Source: Epithemia pelagica (Eukaryota > Bacillariophyta > Bacillariophyceae > Surirellales > Surirellaceae). Taken from it: DNA of 64,000 nt. Within the stretch, counting starts at the first letter, position 1. Each line of letters begins with the position of its first letter. The stretch spans positions 1,736,001 to 1,800,000 of the forward strand of contig OX337230.1 in assembly GCA_946965045.2 (NCBI GenBank). The letters are read 5' to 3'. The notes beneath the pieces were generated by a model. It did not search any database. It was given only the letters and a program-made list of their open reading frames with translations, and had not been told where the DNA came from. This document shows positions 29,714 to 38,736 of the stretch, one piece after another. The position numbers and the translations under genes were made by a program.

Positions 29714-31606
29714 ATGCATTTTGTTTATTTGATTTTTAGCTTCATTTTAGTCATGAATGCAGATGTTAGGGCAAGATCTCAGGGCATTAGAAATGCAGAA
29801 TCCACGCGCAATGGGTTGTTGTACACAGACGCACAGGGCAACTCCAACGCAAAAATATGCTGTGTTTGTGACACATTGATTCCATACGGTGATGAGAAAT
29901 GCTTGACCATACAGGACATCCGTCACAAACGTTTGTGTTCTGTGTTGTCGAAGAAGAACTTGGGTTTGTTGGAGTATGGGATTAAACAGGAAGGGCAGGT
30001 TGCTATCCAGAAGCACTATACACAGCTCTGTTATACGACTAGGCAAAAGGAGTATAAGTTTCTGAACAATTTGGTTTTGTCCCCCAAATCATACCCCGCC
30101 AAAAAGGGCACAAAAGAAGGCCTTGGATGCTGTAGGGCTTGTCACTCGCACCTTCAGAACATGAAAAACAAGAAAGGTGACTGCACCCCACCACGCTATG
30201 CCATTGTTAACGGCCTATCGATTGGAAAGCCTCCTGTGTGTTTGACAGACCTTAATGAGGTTGAATTGGCTATGATAGCGCCCGCTAGGACAAACAAACA
30301 CATTTTTTCATTTACCGCTGGTAGCCATAAATCAATCAGGGGATGGCATTCGCTGTACTATAATGACCTTGATGCCGTCAATGGCGTTGTTAATTGGTGT
30401 AATGAGGCAACCACACAACGACACCAGCAAGGAGAAAGCAATGATAGCTTGGGTGGGGAAGAAAACGCAGAAAAGAAGTTATACATTCCTACAATCGCGG
30501 TGGTATTGTGCGGCCCGTTTACGTCGGCCCAGCGTGCAAAAGTGAGGGAGAAAACCGAAGTGAGATGGGAAAAAATGCAAAATGCACTGGTATGGTTAAA
30601 AGCAAATAACCCACTATATGCAGAATATGATCTCCCAACAGACGCAATGCTGAAACCAATTTTCCTTGACAAAGCAGAGATTGTTCCTGAATCGTCGTCA
30701 AATGTCGAGCTGGTTTTTGAAATCAATGCGGTTTTCCCGGACTCTGATGAACCCAAAACAGGTAATGGTGGGTTCGCGACTCAGCAGGAGTTCAGAAATG
30801 CTTCTGTAGAAAATTTAGTAACACCAGAGTCTGACAAGCAAGCAACATTGATATCCCGGCCAACCCCACATCTACTCCGTGATTATGAGGGTGACAACTT
30901 GATTCGTGCGTTCCCCCTTCAGTTTCCCTACGGAATTGGCGGTCGTAATTCGGAGGGTGAATCGCGGCAGGGGGTTGGGTATCTGAAACATTTGTCTATG
31001 TTAGCCCCATCACGTTTTCATGGGGCAGCCGTTATATGTGTCCTTCATAATATGTTTGAGAGACAAAGAATGGTTGCCAATACTTTCCTTAGGGTGTCTG
31101 ATTCACAAGCACAGTCGTTTCCAGATATTTCGACAGAGGCAATTGAGGAGGCCTTGCGGATGATGCAGGACAACGTGTCATGTTCCACCCCGGGATACAT
31201 GTTTCTTCAAAAGCTGAGAGCGATTACTTCTTCCATGGGCCATACGTCGGGTGCGGCAAAAAGGGCCCGACAGAGAATGTTTTCGATGATTTCGCATCAT
31301 GGTTTGCCGTCTTTGTTGTTTACCATTACACCAGAGGATGCAATTAACTACAGAATCAGGGTAATGTCGACGGGCGGGACGGGCGAGCGTCCACCACCCG
31401 ATCCATTCACTTGTGATTTCAGTGAACTTGCAAAATATGCTAAGGAATGTAAGGAAATTAGGGTTGATAATCCAGGGCTGTGTGCATTTGATTTTGAGAA
31501 TGTACTCCGGATTACAATCGCACATTTGATAGGGTGGGACGAAACAGAAAAACAAACCCTGCTTTGGAATATTTGGAGACATAAGTGGGTGGTGTTACGC
31601 AGTTGA
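29714..31606 (+). CDS. Helitron Rep/helicase, N-terminal half (frameshifted)
   Basis: 630 aa. The N-terminus has the Helitron zinc-finger region (ICCVCDTL, LGCCRACHSH) followed by the typical AIVNGLSIGKPP and LNEVELAMIAPAR. The Helitron_like_N region comes next (RDYEGDNLIRAFPLQFPYGIGG, LAPSRFHGAAVICVLHNMFERQR) and then the start of the Rep domain (LLFTITPEDAINYRI). The frame goes wrong at an A-run, 31548-31552, where one base appears to be missing. After it this frame reads non-homologous residues to a stop at 31606, while the family motifs continue in the frame open from 31533. The next start codon (Met at MNADVRA, 29753) would also be acceptable. Confidence 0.85.
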   Translation: MHFVYLIFSFILVMNADVRARSQGIRNAESTRNGLLYTDAQGNSNAKICCVCDTLIPYGDEKCLTIQDIRHKRLCSVLSKKNLGLLEYGIKQEGQVAIQKHYTQLCYTTRQKEYKFLNNLVLSPKSYPAKKGTKEGLGCCRACHSHLQNMKNKKGDCTPPRYAIVNGLSIGKPPVCLTDLNEVELAMIAPARTNKHIFSFTAGSHKSIRGWHSLYYNDLDAVNGVVNWCNEATTQRHQQGESNDSLGGEENAEKKLYIPTIAVVLCGPFTSAQRAKVREKTEVRWEKMQNALVWLKANNPLYAEYDLPTDAMLKPIFLDKAEIVPESSSNVELVFEINAVFPDSDEPKTGNGGFATQQEFRNASVENLVTPESDKQATLISRPTPHLLRDYEGDNLIRAFPLQFPYGIGGRNSEGESRQGVGYLKHLSMLAPSRFHGAAVICVLHNMFERQRMVANTFLRVSDSQAQSFPDISTEAIEEALRMMQDNVSCSTPGYMFLQKLRAITSSMGHTSGAAKRARQRMFSMISHHGLPSLLFTITPEDAINYRIRVMSTGGTGERPPPDPFTCDFSELAKYAKECKEIRVDNPGLCAFDFENVLRITIAHLIGWDETEKQTLLWNIWRHKWVVLRS

Positions 31607-31649
31607 GGAACAGGGACGAAAAACCCTACATGCACATTTTCTGCTGTGG

Positions 31650-34600
31650 GTGAAAGATTGGGCAAAATTGCTAAATGGGCTATCAGATGAAAGCCTCAGG
31701 GATACGTTCAAGAAGCAAATGGAGAAATATGTGTCAGCCGTGTCAAGTGCGGAATTGCATGGTAACGATTGTCAACCGGTGTGCACAAATGATGGCTGCT
31801 CTGGGTCTGTCTTGGAGCACTGCAGTGCGCAGGACTTGCGAAATCTCCGTACACGGGCAGGAAAGACGGCTTTCGGTGGGAAACAAATTATGAAGTGTGG
31901 GACCTGTGACAAAGGCTACTCAAGTGAGGATCTGGTAAAAATCCTACTTGACCCAATGTTTTCTCTGCAGGGGGGGGACGATGAACCGTTTTGGCCACAT
32001 GTTTCTTCACAACACACAAAATATCAGCTACTTATGGAGTTTGCATTGATGCGGCATAATCATCCGTTTGTTCCGAAGATCCTCGACGATAAACAAGCTG
32101 CAAGGTTTGTCGCAGCTTTGAGGAACCTACATAATTTGAATCACTGTACAGCATGTTTCAAAAAAGGGGGAGAATGCCGGATGAAGATTTCCAACCTTCC
32201 CTTTGAAAAAACCACTTTGGTTTTTGATGAGCATTACACTAATTGGTACGACTGGAAAGGGAACAACCGTGCACGACAGCTTTTCCATGTAGGTCATAAG
32301 CGTTCCAGAGCAGATGTTATGATGAATATCCATAATCGTGCGGCAAGTAATCTGTTTGCTTGTAACACCAATGTGGTTGCGGGTGTCGGTGGTGGTAGTG
32401 TCATGTATATGACATGCTATGTGTTGAAGAATACGCAGAATGAGGACAATGAGCATTTTGCATCTGCCGCGAAGCATATGGTTCGTAAAATGAAGACGTA
32501 TTTAAGCAACGATTTAGAGGACAATGAGAATCGGGAGAACAACACTGCCGATACTGATAATGACAGAGTCCTGCACGGTATGCGTGGGCTAATTGGTGCT
32601 GTTTTGCTTTCTACGGGGGCACACGTATGCAGTGCACCAATGGCAGCGTTTTTGTTGAGGAATGAGTCTCGTTTTGGGTTTTCGCATGAATTTGCATATG
32701 TTGATCTCAGGGATTTTGAGTCAGACAAACTTGAGAAGTTTTCGTGTGATGCCTATGACGGCGAGGTTTTCCTGAAATCGTCTGTGGCTGATTACTTATA
32801 TAGGCCACATGATTTAGAGGGTGTGTGTCTTTATGACTTCCTCTGCAGTTATTCTGTTGGGCGTGCAACCTCTAAAAACCGTGGAATGGAGTGGGTAGCA
32901 GAGCATCCGTCGCGGGGTAATTTGGTGTTGAAAAAAAATAAGAAAGACAAAATTCCACTTGTTTCCTTTCTGGATTTTGTTGATACAAAATTTTTTGGGG
33001 ACAGGTCAATTGACAATGTTGATGCATCGGGAGATGTTGTTCTTGATTCTGGTTTGGCAGCCATGGAATCTTATGCAAAGAAGGCCTGCCTTCTTTTTTA
33101 CCCCTTTCGGCAGACAGGAGATCTTAGATCAGGGAACGGGAGATATCTGGGGAAATTCCAGCAGGGTTTGGCTGGTGGTATCATTTTAGAACAGCATTTG
33201 ACGGTTCTTTCAAACATACAAGACTGTCGTAATAGTCTTCATTGCGGGAGACCGAGCGATTCTCTAGAAAGAGTGACAGAGCAACCATCGCTTGTTGTTG
33301 GTGATGCAGGTGATTCTGAGGAAGAGTGCGAAACAGGAATCGACCCTGGCATGGAAGCAGTTTTTGATGAATTGATTTCGTGCCTGGATGTGAGTCGGCC
33401 GATGTTAAGAAACGCTGATGGATTGTTGGCAGTTGATAGCAGGTTTATTCGGTCATGTGGGACAAACAAATGTGGTGAAAACTTGGTGGTCTGTCCGGAG
33501 TTGCCTGACTCGTCGCCATCAGTGTTTCGTGTCAGTTCGGATGAGCAGGCAGACAGTACTACCTTTGTACAGCATGCAAGTGTGGATGAGGAGGTATTTG
33601 AATCAAGAAGAATCACTTATAGAAGTTTGCATGAACTGTCTGTCCGTTTTCGTGAGCGTGTGATGGGTGTAGATGCTAACAGTCACCTGCAGGCAACTGG
33701 GACATTGGAGAATATTCGGGCGTATGCAGATGTGTGTTTTGGATCTGATGTGGATCAAAAAAGAGCTTTTGAGTCAATAGTAGCTGCGTTTGTGCTGGAA
33801 TTATATAAGGAGGCAAATAGAACACAAGCAGCAGTCGACACCGAAGATGAACTGGAGGCAAACCACCAGAATACGAGGTTTCTTAGTTTACGCAAAAAAG
33901 AATTGGAAAAAGTGAATAGAGGTCATCAATACATCCCGTTCCTTTCTGGTGCAGGTGGTACGGGGAAAAGCCATGTTTTAAAATCGGTTGTCCGATATGC
34001 CAAGAGCATGTGCCGCAATTTGAGTGTTAAGTACGACAAGCGGACTATTGTTGTGACCGCGCTTACTGGTGCGGCTGCTGTTGGTATAAATGGTGAAACA
34101 ACCCATAATGCCTGTGCTATAAATCAAGAGGTTGATGGAGAGGTCGAGGAGTGGACAAATGCGTATATGTTGGTTGTGGACGGTGAACTGCTTTTAAGGT
34201 ATAGAGATATTGGGCCTGATGCAATAGATCTGGATAAATTGAATACACGTGTTGTTGGTAGTCCTGGGGGGCCACGAGAGAGCGACATACCGTCTACGGC
34301 AGATTATGCCACAAAGTCCAACATTGATCGTGCGGCTATTAACGATGCCATCTTTTGCAAACATTTGGCAGAAACACATTCAAAGGATCCGGAAAGGGAC
34401 CCCCCTTTGCATACGATTTGCGTTCGTGCGTCTGACTTGCGTTGGAAGAAGCCAAAGACGAGAAGGGACTATGTGGACTTTAATTCGGCCAGTAAAGACA
34501 TGTTATATGCGTATTGTGGTGAAGGACATGTTAAGAGTAAAGATAATAAGCATTACGACCCATTGTTGAAATTTTACTATGGTCGTCCATTGATGATTAA

Positions 34601-35165
34601 TGACAATATCGATGTTGAGAGGTGTGTTGCTAATGGGGCAATGTGCACTTTCCGTGAAGTTGTGTTGATGCCGGGAGTTACAGTTGGTGATATGGAGAAG
34701 ATATGTATTGATGGCTACTTTGTTTGGTGTGTTAGTGTGTCACAAGTTCGGGGTTTGAGAGTGACAATGCAAGATGGTGTTGAAGGTTTCGTAGTGAATT
34801 TGGAGGCTACAAAAGTTACAGCGACTGTTCAGTTTCTTCTGCCGGAATTTGGTAGGAATGTGAGGATTAAGAAGACTATGAGGCTGAAGCAGTTTCCGAT
34901 TAATGTATCAAATGCACGAACAGGACATAAATTGCAGGGAAGGTCGTTGCGTCATTTGGTGATTAGTTCATGGGACTATACGGATGATTGGGTGTATGTG
35001 TGTTTGTCTCGTTGTGCTACTTTGAATGGTTTGTTTTTGCGACAGCCGTTAAATTTGGACAAAACAAGAGGCATTTCGGAAGAGTGTGCGAGATTCTATG
35101 AGTTGTTCAGGGAGACTAAACAGCTACCAGAAAAGGTTGTTCTGTTTGAGGAGGAGAGGGGATAG
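31650..35165 (+). CDS. Helitron Rep/helicase, C-terminal half, with deleted Walker B region
   Basis: The frame is open from 31533. Before 31650 it encodes the Rep metal-binding motif HAHFLLW, so the 31650 start is artificial. The Rep tyrosine motif YMTCYVLKNT lies near 32405. The Pif1-like helicase has Walker A GAGGTGKSH (~33950), ALTGAAAVGINGETTHNACAI and the C-terminal GHKLQG and YVCLSRC motifs. Between MLVVD and GELLLRYRDIGPDAIDLDKLNTR the family normally has about 80 residues, including the DE box and the GDFxQLxPV segment. These are missing here without loss of frame, so ATP hydrolysis is unlikely. Rep/helicase drives rolling-circle transposition; this copy is probably inactive. Confidence 0.85.
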   Translation: MKDWAKLLNGLSDESLRDTFKKQMEKYVSAVSSAELHGNDCQPVCTNDGCSGSVLEHCSAQDLRNLRTRAGKTAFGGKQIMKCGTCDKGYSSEDLVKILLDPMFSLQGGDDEPFWPHVSSQHTKYQLLMEFALMRHNHPFVPKILDDKQAARFVAALRNLHNLNHCTACFKKGGECRMKISNLPFEKTTLVFDEHYTNWYDWKGNNRARQLFHVGHKRSRADVMMNIHNRAASNLFACNTNVVAGVGGGSVMYMTCYVLKNTQNEDNEHFASAAKHMVRKMKTYLSNDLEDNENRENNTADTDNDRVLHGMRGLIGAVLLSTGAHVCSAPMAAFLLRNESRFGFSHEFAYVDLRDFESDKLEKFSCDAYDGEVFLKSSVADYLYRPHDLEGVCLYDFLCSYSVGRATSKNRGMEWVAEHPSRGNLVLKKNKKDKIPLVSFLDFVDTKFFGDRSIDNVDASGDVVLDSGLAAMESYAKKACLLFYPFRQTGDLRSGNGRYLGKFQQGLAGGIILEQHLTVLSNIQDCRNSLHCGRPSDSLERVTEQPSLVVGDAGDSEEECETGIDPGMEAVFDELISCLDVSRPMLRNADGLLAVDSRFIRSCGTNKCGENLVVCPELPDSSPSVFRVSSDEQADSTTFVQHASVDEEVFESRRITYRSLHELSVRFRERVMGVDANSHLQATGTLENIRAYADVCFGSDVDQKRAFESIVAAFVLELYKEANRTQAAVDTEDELEANHQNTRFLSLRKKELEKVNRGHQYIPFLSGAGGTGKSHVLKSVVRYAKSMCRNLSVKYDKRTIVVTALTGAAAVGINGETTHNACAINQEVDGEVEEWTNAYMLVVDGELLLRYRDIGPDAIDLDKLNTRVVGSPGGPRESDIPSTADYATKSNIDRAAINDAIFCKHLAETHSKDPERDPPLHTICVRASDLRWKKPKTRRDYVDFNSASKDMLYAYCGEGHVKSKDNKHYDPLLKFYYGRPLMINDNIDVERCVANGAMCTFREVVLMPGVTVGDMEKICIDGYFVWCVSVSQVRGLRVTMQDGVEGFVVNLEATKVTATVQFLLPEFGRNVRIKKTMRLKQFPINVSNARTGHKLQGRSLRHLVISSWDYTDDWVYVCLSRCATLNGLFLRQPLNLDKTRGISEECARFYELFRETKQLPEKVVLFEEERG

Positions 35166-35179
35166 TACTGCTTTTGATG

Positions 35180-35378
35180 TTTTTGGATTGACACCAGTCC
35201 ATTTCCGTCAAAAATTTGATTCGTGAGGCCCAGTTCTATCATCCGTCGGCCTTGCGTCGTTCCTTGTCCGTTCCAATCGATTGTTTGTGTACAAATCAAA
35301 CATGCATTGATGGTTTTGGATTGACAGTCCATTTCCGTCAGAAATTTGTGTCGTGAAGTCCGGTTCTATCATCCGTCA
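35180..35378. repeat. Direct repeat downstream of the Helitron helicase
   Basis: TTTTGGATTGACA(CC)AGTCCATTTCCGTCA...GTTCTATCATCCGTC at 35181-35247 recurs at 35314-35377 with about 85% identity, spacing ~133 bp. Non-coding; may be part of the element's 3' region or the promoter of 35464. Confidence 0.75.
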
Positions 35379-35463
35379 TCAGACAGCCAAATCGGGCTTT
35401 CATTGGTCTCATAAATTCTGTGAGATAGATTTCTGTTGGGTTGTTGGTTAAATAGTCAAGATC

Positions 35464-36231
35464 ATGTGCCGTTATATTGAATTGTCCTTGGATAGTTGTG
35501 ATTCTGAGACAAGCGATAAGTCAGTGGAGTTTCAGGTTCAGGTTGGTCTGTCGGATCGCTGGCGGTTCAAGGGAGTGTGTCCACGGAACACACGGATGGC
35601 TGTGCTTCGCCAGAAGCTTGCTGATGCATTGGAAGTTGAGGCTTGTTTGATTGGGTTAGTCTGTTTCACGACAAATCGGGCGGTCAGTGGTCATGAATGT
35701 GTCGGTGACCAGTGCTGTGTGGGAGTTCGGTGGGCTGTGAATCCAAATGAGAGGAATGATACCTGGGGGTTCGAACGTGCAACACCAGATGACTTCGTGC
35801 TGCGTGATACCTACAATAGATATTTTTGTTGTGAGGCCAACGAGTATGTTGATCTGTTGAATGAGTGGGAGCGTGGGTATGATTGTTCCTTTCCGTCTGG
35901 TTGCGAATGGCCGGTCACGTTCCAAGAAAATGTGGTTAATTGGCTGTCTTGTCGTGTGGCTACGAATGCATTGTTAGGGGAGTTCACCGTCATTATTAAC
36001 TGTTATTGGAAGGTTCGCCATGTTAAAGCGGAGTTGTATAAGTTTTTGGGGGTCGATCCAACTTTTATGATTCTTAAAAAGTCGGGAGAGAGTGCGGAAT
36101 TAGATGACGATGCAGCGGTGATCCAAGAGATTTATGGAGAGAATTGTACGGCGGTTTTGCAGTTGTCCTTGGATGTTGAAATGATGGTCAAGTTGGTGGC
36201 AGAGCATCCATTGTTGTGTTTCTTTCGTTAA
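35464..36231 (+). CDS. Tandem ubiquitin-like protein (paralogue of 24001-24789)
   Basis: 255 aa from ATG 35464. The first half (VEFQVQVGL, WRFKGVCPR, MAVLRQKLADALEV, LIGLVCFT, CVGVRW) and second half (WLSCRVATN, GEFTVIINCYW, VRHVKAELYKFLGVDPTFMI, VLQLSLDVEM) each fit a ubiquitin-like order. The protein aligns along its length with the minus-strand protein at 24001-24789: TWGFE/SWGLP, DFVLRDTYNRYF/DLVLKGSYKIYF, FPSGCEWPVTF/FPSGIQRPVTF, GVDPTFMILKK/GVDPGFMILKK. No diglycine terminus. It starts about 300 bp after the Helitron helicase on the same strand, so it may be an accessory gene of that element (inference). GTCAAGA precedes the ATG by a few bases in both paralogues. Confidence 0.6.
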   Translation: MCRYIELSLDSCDSETSDKSVEFQVQVGLSDRWRFKGVCPRNTRMAVLRQKLADALEVEACLIGLVCFTTNRAVSGHECVGDQCCVGVRWAVNPNERNDTWGFERATPDDFVLRDTYNRYFCCEANEYVDLLNEWERGYDCSFPSGCEWPVTFQENVVNWLSCRVATNALLGEFTVIINCYWKVRHVKAELYKFLGVDPTFMILKKSGESAELDDDAAVIQEIYGENCTAVLQLSLDVEMMVKLVAEHPLLCFFR

Positions 36232-36799
36232 ATCGATTTGGTCATGTGAGCGGGTAGACAGGGGTCTTGAGTGTTGCTGTATGGTTTGGATGGCATAATG
36301 TTACTCTTGAAATTTAATTTATTCTACTAGTCATGATTGTTATGGAACTTTAGAGTCCCATCTCATAGTGGGTGGATTTCAGGTTGTTTTGATCTACTCT
36401 TTCCTCTTCTTGTTTTGACGTGGACCGACGTGGTGAGGTGGTTGTGATTTATTGTGGACGCCAGCCCCAGCCGTCATGGGAGGTATGGGTGGGTCAGGTT
36501 GGCGTGGTAGGTTATGAGCCCTTTTATGTTTGGGTGATCGTTGAACTCAGACGTTCTATCCCGAAGGGTACTGTCCTATGATGTGGAATAGGAGTAGTTG
36601 GTACCTCTAAGGTTAGCCTACCTATACCACGGGACATTCTGCTTCGTCGATTCTTGAGTCGCGAATTCAGTCACCCTAAATCGAGAATCTTCAATCTCGT
36701 CCACTAAAAAATGGCCAATGCATTATTCTAATCATCGACATTGACAAAGGTGACCCATCCAACCCACGCTAAGACAAGTAGAATAGAATTTCAATCTCC
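36232..36799. other. Intergenic, right edge of mobile block 1
   Basis: 570 bp with no supported gene. CTACTAGT at about 36325 is the only CTRR-like Helitron end candidate noticed, and it lacks a convincing GC-rich hairpin before it. Confidence 0.3.
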
Positions 36800-38368
36800 A
36801 TGATGAGTCTAGGCCGACTCACTCATCGACCAAGAGGGAAATCAATCTTTCCAGAAATGCCTCGTTCTTTTCGTGGTCCTGACAATCACCGAACAGCCGT
36901 TGAACTGCTCCACAGAAGATACGGCCTCCCCGACCCCACCAGAACTTGGTTTGGCTCGGTCTCGAAATCCACAAAATCGCGAACCCTTGCAGCAACCCTT
37001 CCCGTCCGTGGATCATTTCCAAGAAAGCGGGTAAATGGCCGTCGACAGTTTTCCAATGAGCTCCACCGTAAAGATCCAATGGACGTTGAAGCAAAAATGG
37101 AAGGGGTTGACAAAGATTTTCGTGTGGACCTGATTGAAGGACAACTGAAACAACTGATAAAAGACCCTTCGTCCATGGAAACATTTTCCAAACTACTAAC
37201 GTCGTCACAACGAAGAAGATTGGCCAAGTTGATTTCGGAACAACGTGCACACAACGCTTCTACGGCTACCGACGCTGTGAAGGAACCCAGTGCTCGAGAT
37301 TTGCGGCTGCTTATCTTGAACACATCTATTCCATTCATTGGATTTGGATTGATGGACAATGCTATTCTCATTCTTGCGGGAGATGCAATTGATCATCATT
37401 TGGGTGTCTTGTTGGGAATCTCTACATTGTGTGCCGCCGCGATAGGGAATATTGTATCGGATGTCGCCGGTGTCATGCTGGGGACAGCGATTGAAGATTT
37501 TTGTGGTGCTCGATACTTGAGTCTGCCTGTTCCTCATCTGACAACGGCGCAAAGACAATTGCGATCGGTGCGATTTGCCAATCAATTTGGCTGTGCCTTG
37601 GGATTGGTCATTGGCTGCGTCATTGGTATGTTCCCTTTGCTGCTTCTGGATTCAAACCGTGCTCAGGTTGAGAAAATGCAAGAGACGTTGGACAATATTT
37701 TTCGTCACGTTGTCAGTGAAACCAAGGAATTAGTCTGTGCTGAGAAAATCCGTCTTCACATCTTGGTACAAAGACACAGGTCCGAAGACAACATGACAGA
37801 TTCCAAGTTCCAAAATACTTTTTCATCGGGATGGGACAAGTCTGGACTGATTGTACCAACCACTGACGGCGATTTTCTGTATAACAAAGACTTGTCTCTG
37901 GATGGGACTGCCACTGGGAATTTAGCACACACCCCAGATACTTCTTCAGGCCCGAAAAAAGATGATCTGGTTGAAACATGGATTCCGGTAGGCCGAGGTA
38001 TAGTAAGCCAGACGGCCTTGACCGGAAAGGTCTTGAACATTGAGAACATAGAAGGTGAAGATGACTATCACCGCGATATATCTGGGATTGACAAAGATTT
38101 TGAACCTCGAAATATGCTCTGCGTCCCCGTCATGGACGGCGAAGGAAATACAATCGCGGTGCTACAAGCTCTCAACAAAGTTAACCATGAAAAAGGCACT
38201 GTATCCTCATTCACTGATCGTGATGTAAATGTTTTGCAAGCGCTGGCCAGTCATATCAGCGTTTCGCTACAAGAGCTATGCAGTGAAGCCTTGGAGAAAA
38301 CCAACGGGGAAGAGTCTTCTTTGAAACAGAAGATACAGGTGCTCAAAGAGTCGGGTTTCGGCGTTTGA
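36800..38368 (+). CDS. TMEM65-like membrane domain fused to a GAF domain
   Basis: 522 aa, single exon. Residues ~1-100 are Arg/Ser-rich with few acids, like a mitochondrial presequence. Residues ~170-285 match TMEM65: DNAILILAGDAIDHHLGVLLGISTLCAAAIGNIVSDVAGV, then a further hydrophobic pair (FGCALGLVIGCVIGMFPLLLL). TMEM65 is an inner-mitochondrial-membrane protein linked to ion transport in animals. After a helical linker, residues ~300-505 form a GAF domain (WIPVGRGIVSQTALTGKVLNI, RNMLCVPVMDGEGNTIAVLQALNK, FTDRDVNVLQALASHISVSL), the sort that binds cyclic nucleotides or other small ligands. The combination suggests ligand-controlled membrane function in or near mitochondria; the ligand is unknown. 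Confidence 0.85.
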   Translation: MMSLGRLTHRPRGKSIFPEMPRSFRGPDNHRTAVELLHRRYGLPDPTRTWFGSVSKSTKSRTLAATLPVRGSFPRKRVNGRRQFSNELHRKDPMDVEAKMEGVDKDFRVDLIEGQLKQLIKDPSSMETFSKLLTSSQRRRLAKLISEQRAHNASTATDAVKEPSARDLRLLILNTSIPFIGFGLMDNAILILAGDAIDHHLGVLLGISTLCAAAIGNIVSDVAGVMLGTAIEDFCGARYLSLPVPHLTTAQRQLRSVRFANQFGCALGLVIGCVIGMFPLLLLDSNRAQVEKMQETLDNIFRHVVSETKELVCAEKIRLHILVQRHRSEDNMTDSKFQNTFSSGWDKSGLIVPTTDGDFLYNKDLSLDGTATGNLAHTPDTSSGPKKDDLVETWIPVGRGIVSQTALTGKVLNIENIEGEDDYHRDISGIDKDFEPRNMLCVPVMDGEGNTIAVLQALNKVNHEKGTVSSFTDRDVNVLQALASHISVSLQELCSEALEKTNGEESSLKQKIQVLKESGFGV

Positions 38369-38736
38369 TCACAAGTATGGTCATTGGGAGTCGACTGGCT
38401 AGGGCAGTAAATCCGATGAGACTCAAGTTGAAACATCAGACAGAGAACCTGTGGTTTCCGTACTGCACATCCTCTTTCATGTAATGGACAGTGCAATCGT
38501 TTTTCCTAACTCCTCGAGCAATCATAGGTTCTGAAATGAAGAGAACTCCTGCAAGGCCAGTCTTGACTATAAATGGTGTAGTTTGGTCTCTATTGTGGAT
38601 CCATCTGTTGACTCCAGCTCTTAACCTATAACATAGACTACTCTGCTCTTGACATGTTTTTCTACTGAGCAAGAACTTCGAAACCATCCCCTTTCACCCA
38701 ATCATCTCGTACGACGGTCAAGCAGGATGTCCCACG
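38369..38736. other. Convergent 3' intergenic region
   Basis: 368 bp between the stop codons of two convergent genes; must hold both polyadenylation sites. No other feature seen. Confidence 0.4.

Larger units (their letters stand above)
29714..35165 (+). mobile_element. Helitron, degenerate Rep/helicase copy
   Basis: The coding span of a Helitron Rep-helicase, frameshifted at 31548-31552 and with an internal helicase deletion near 34180. The ends (5' TC, 3' hairpin plus CTRR) were not identified with confidence. The element may extend left through the tandem repeats and right beyond 35464-36231. Confidence 0.8.

Noticed and set aside
31545-31556. Programmed -1 frameshift in Helitron Rep at GAAAAAC
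   Set aside because: The run is in the wrong phase for an X XXY YYZ heptamer relative to the upstream frame; a one-base deletion is simpler.
36320-36330. CTACTAGT as the Helitron 3' terminus
   Set aside because: No GC-rich hairpin at the expected 10-12 nt upstream, so the match is too short to trust.
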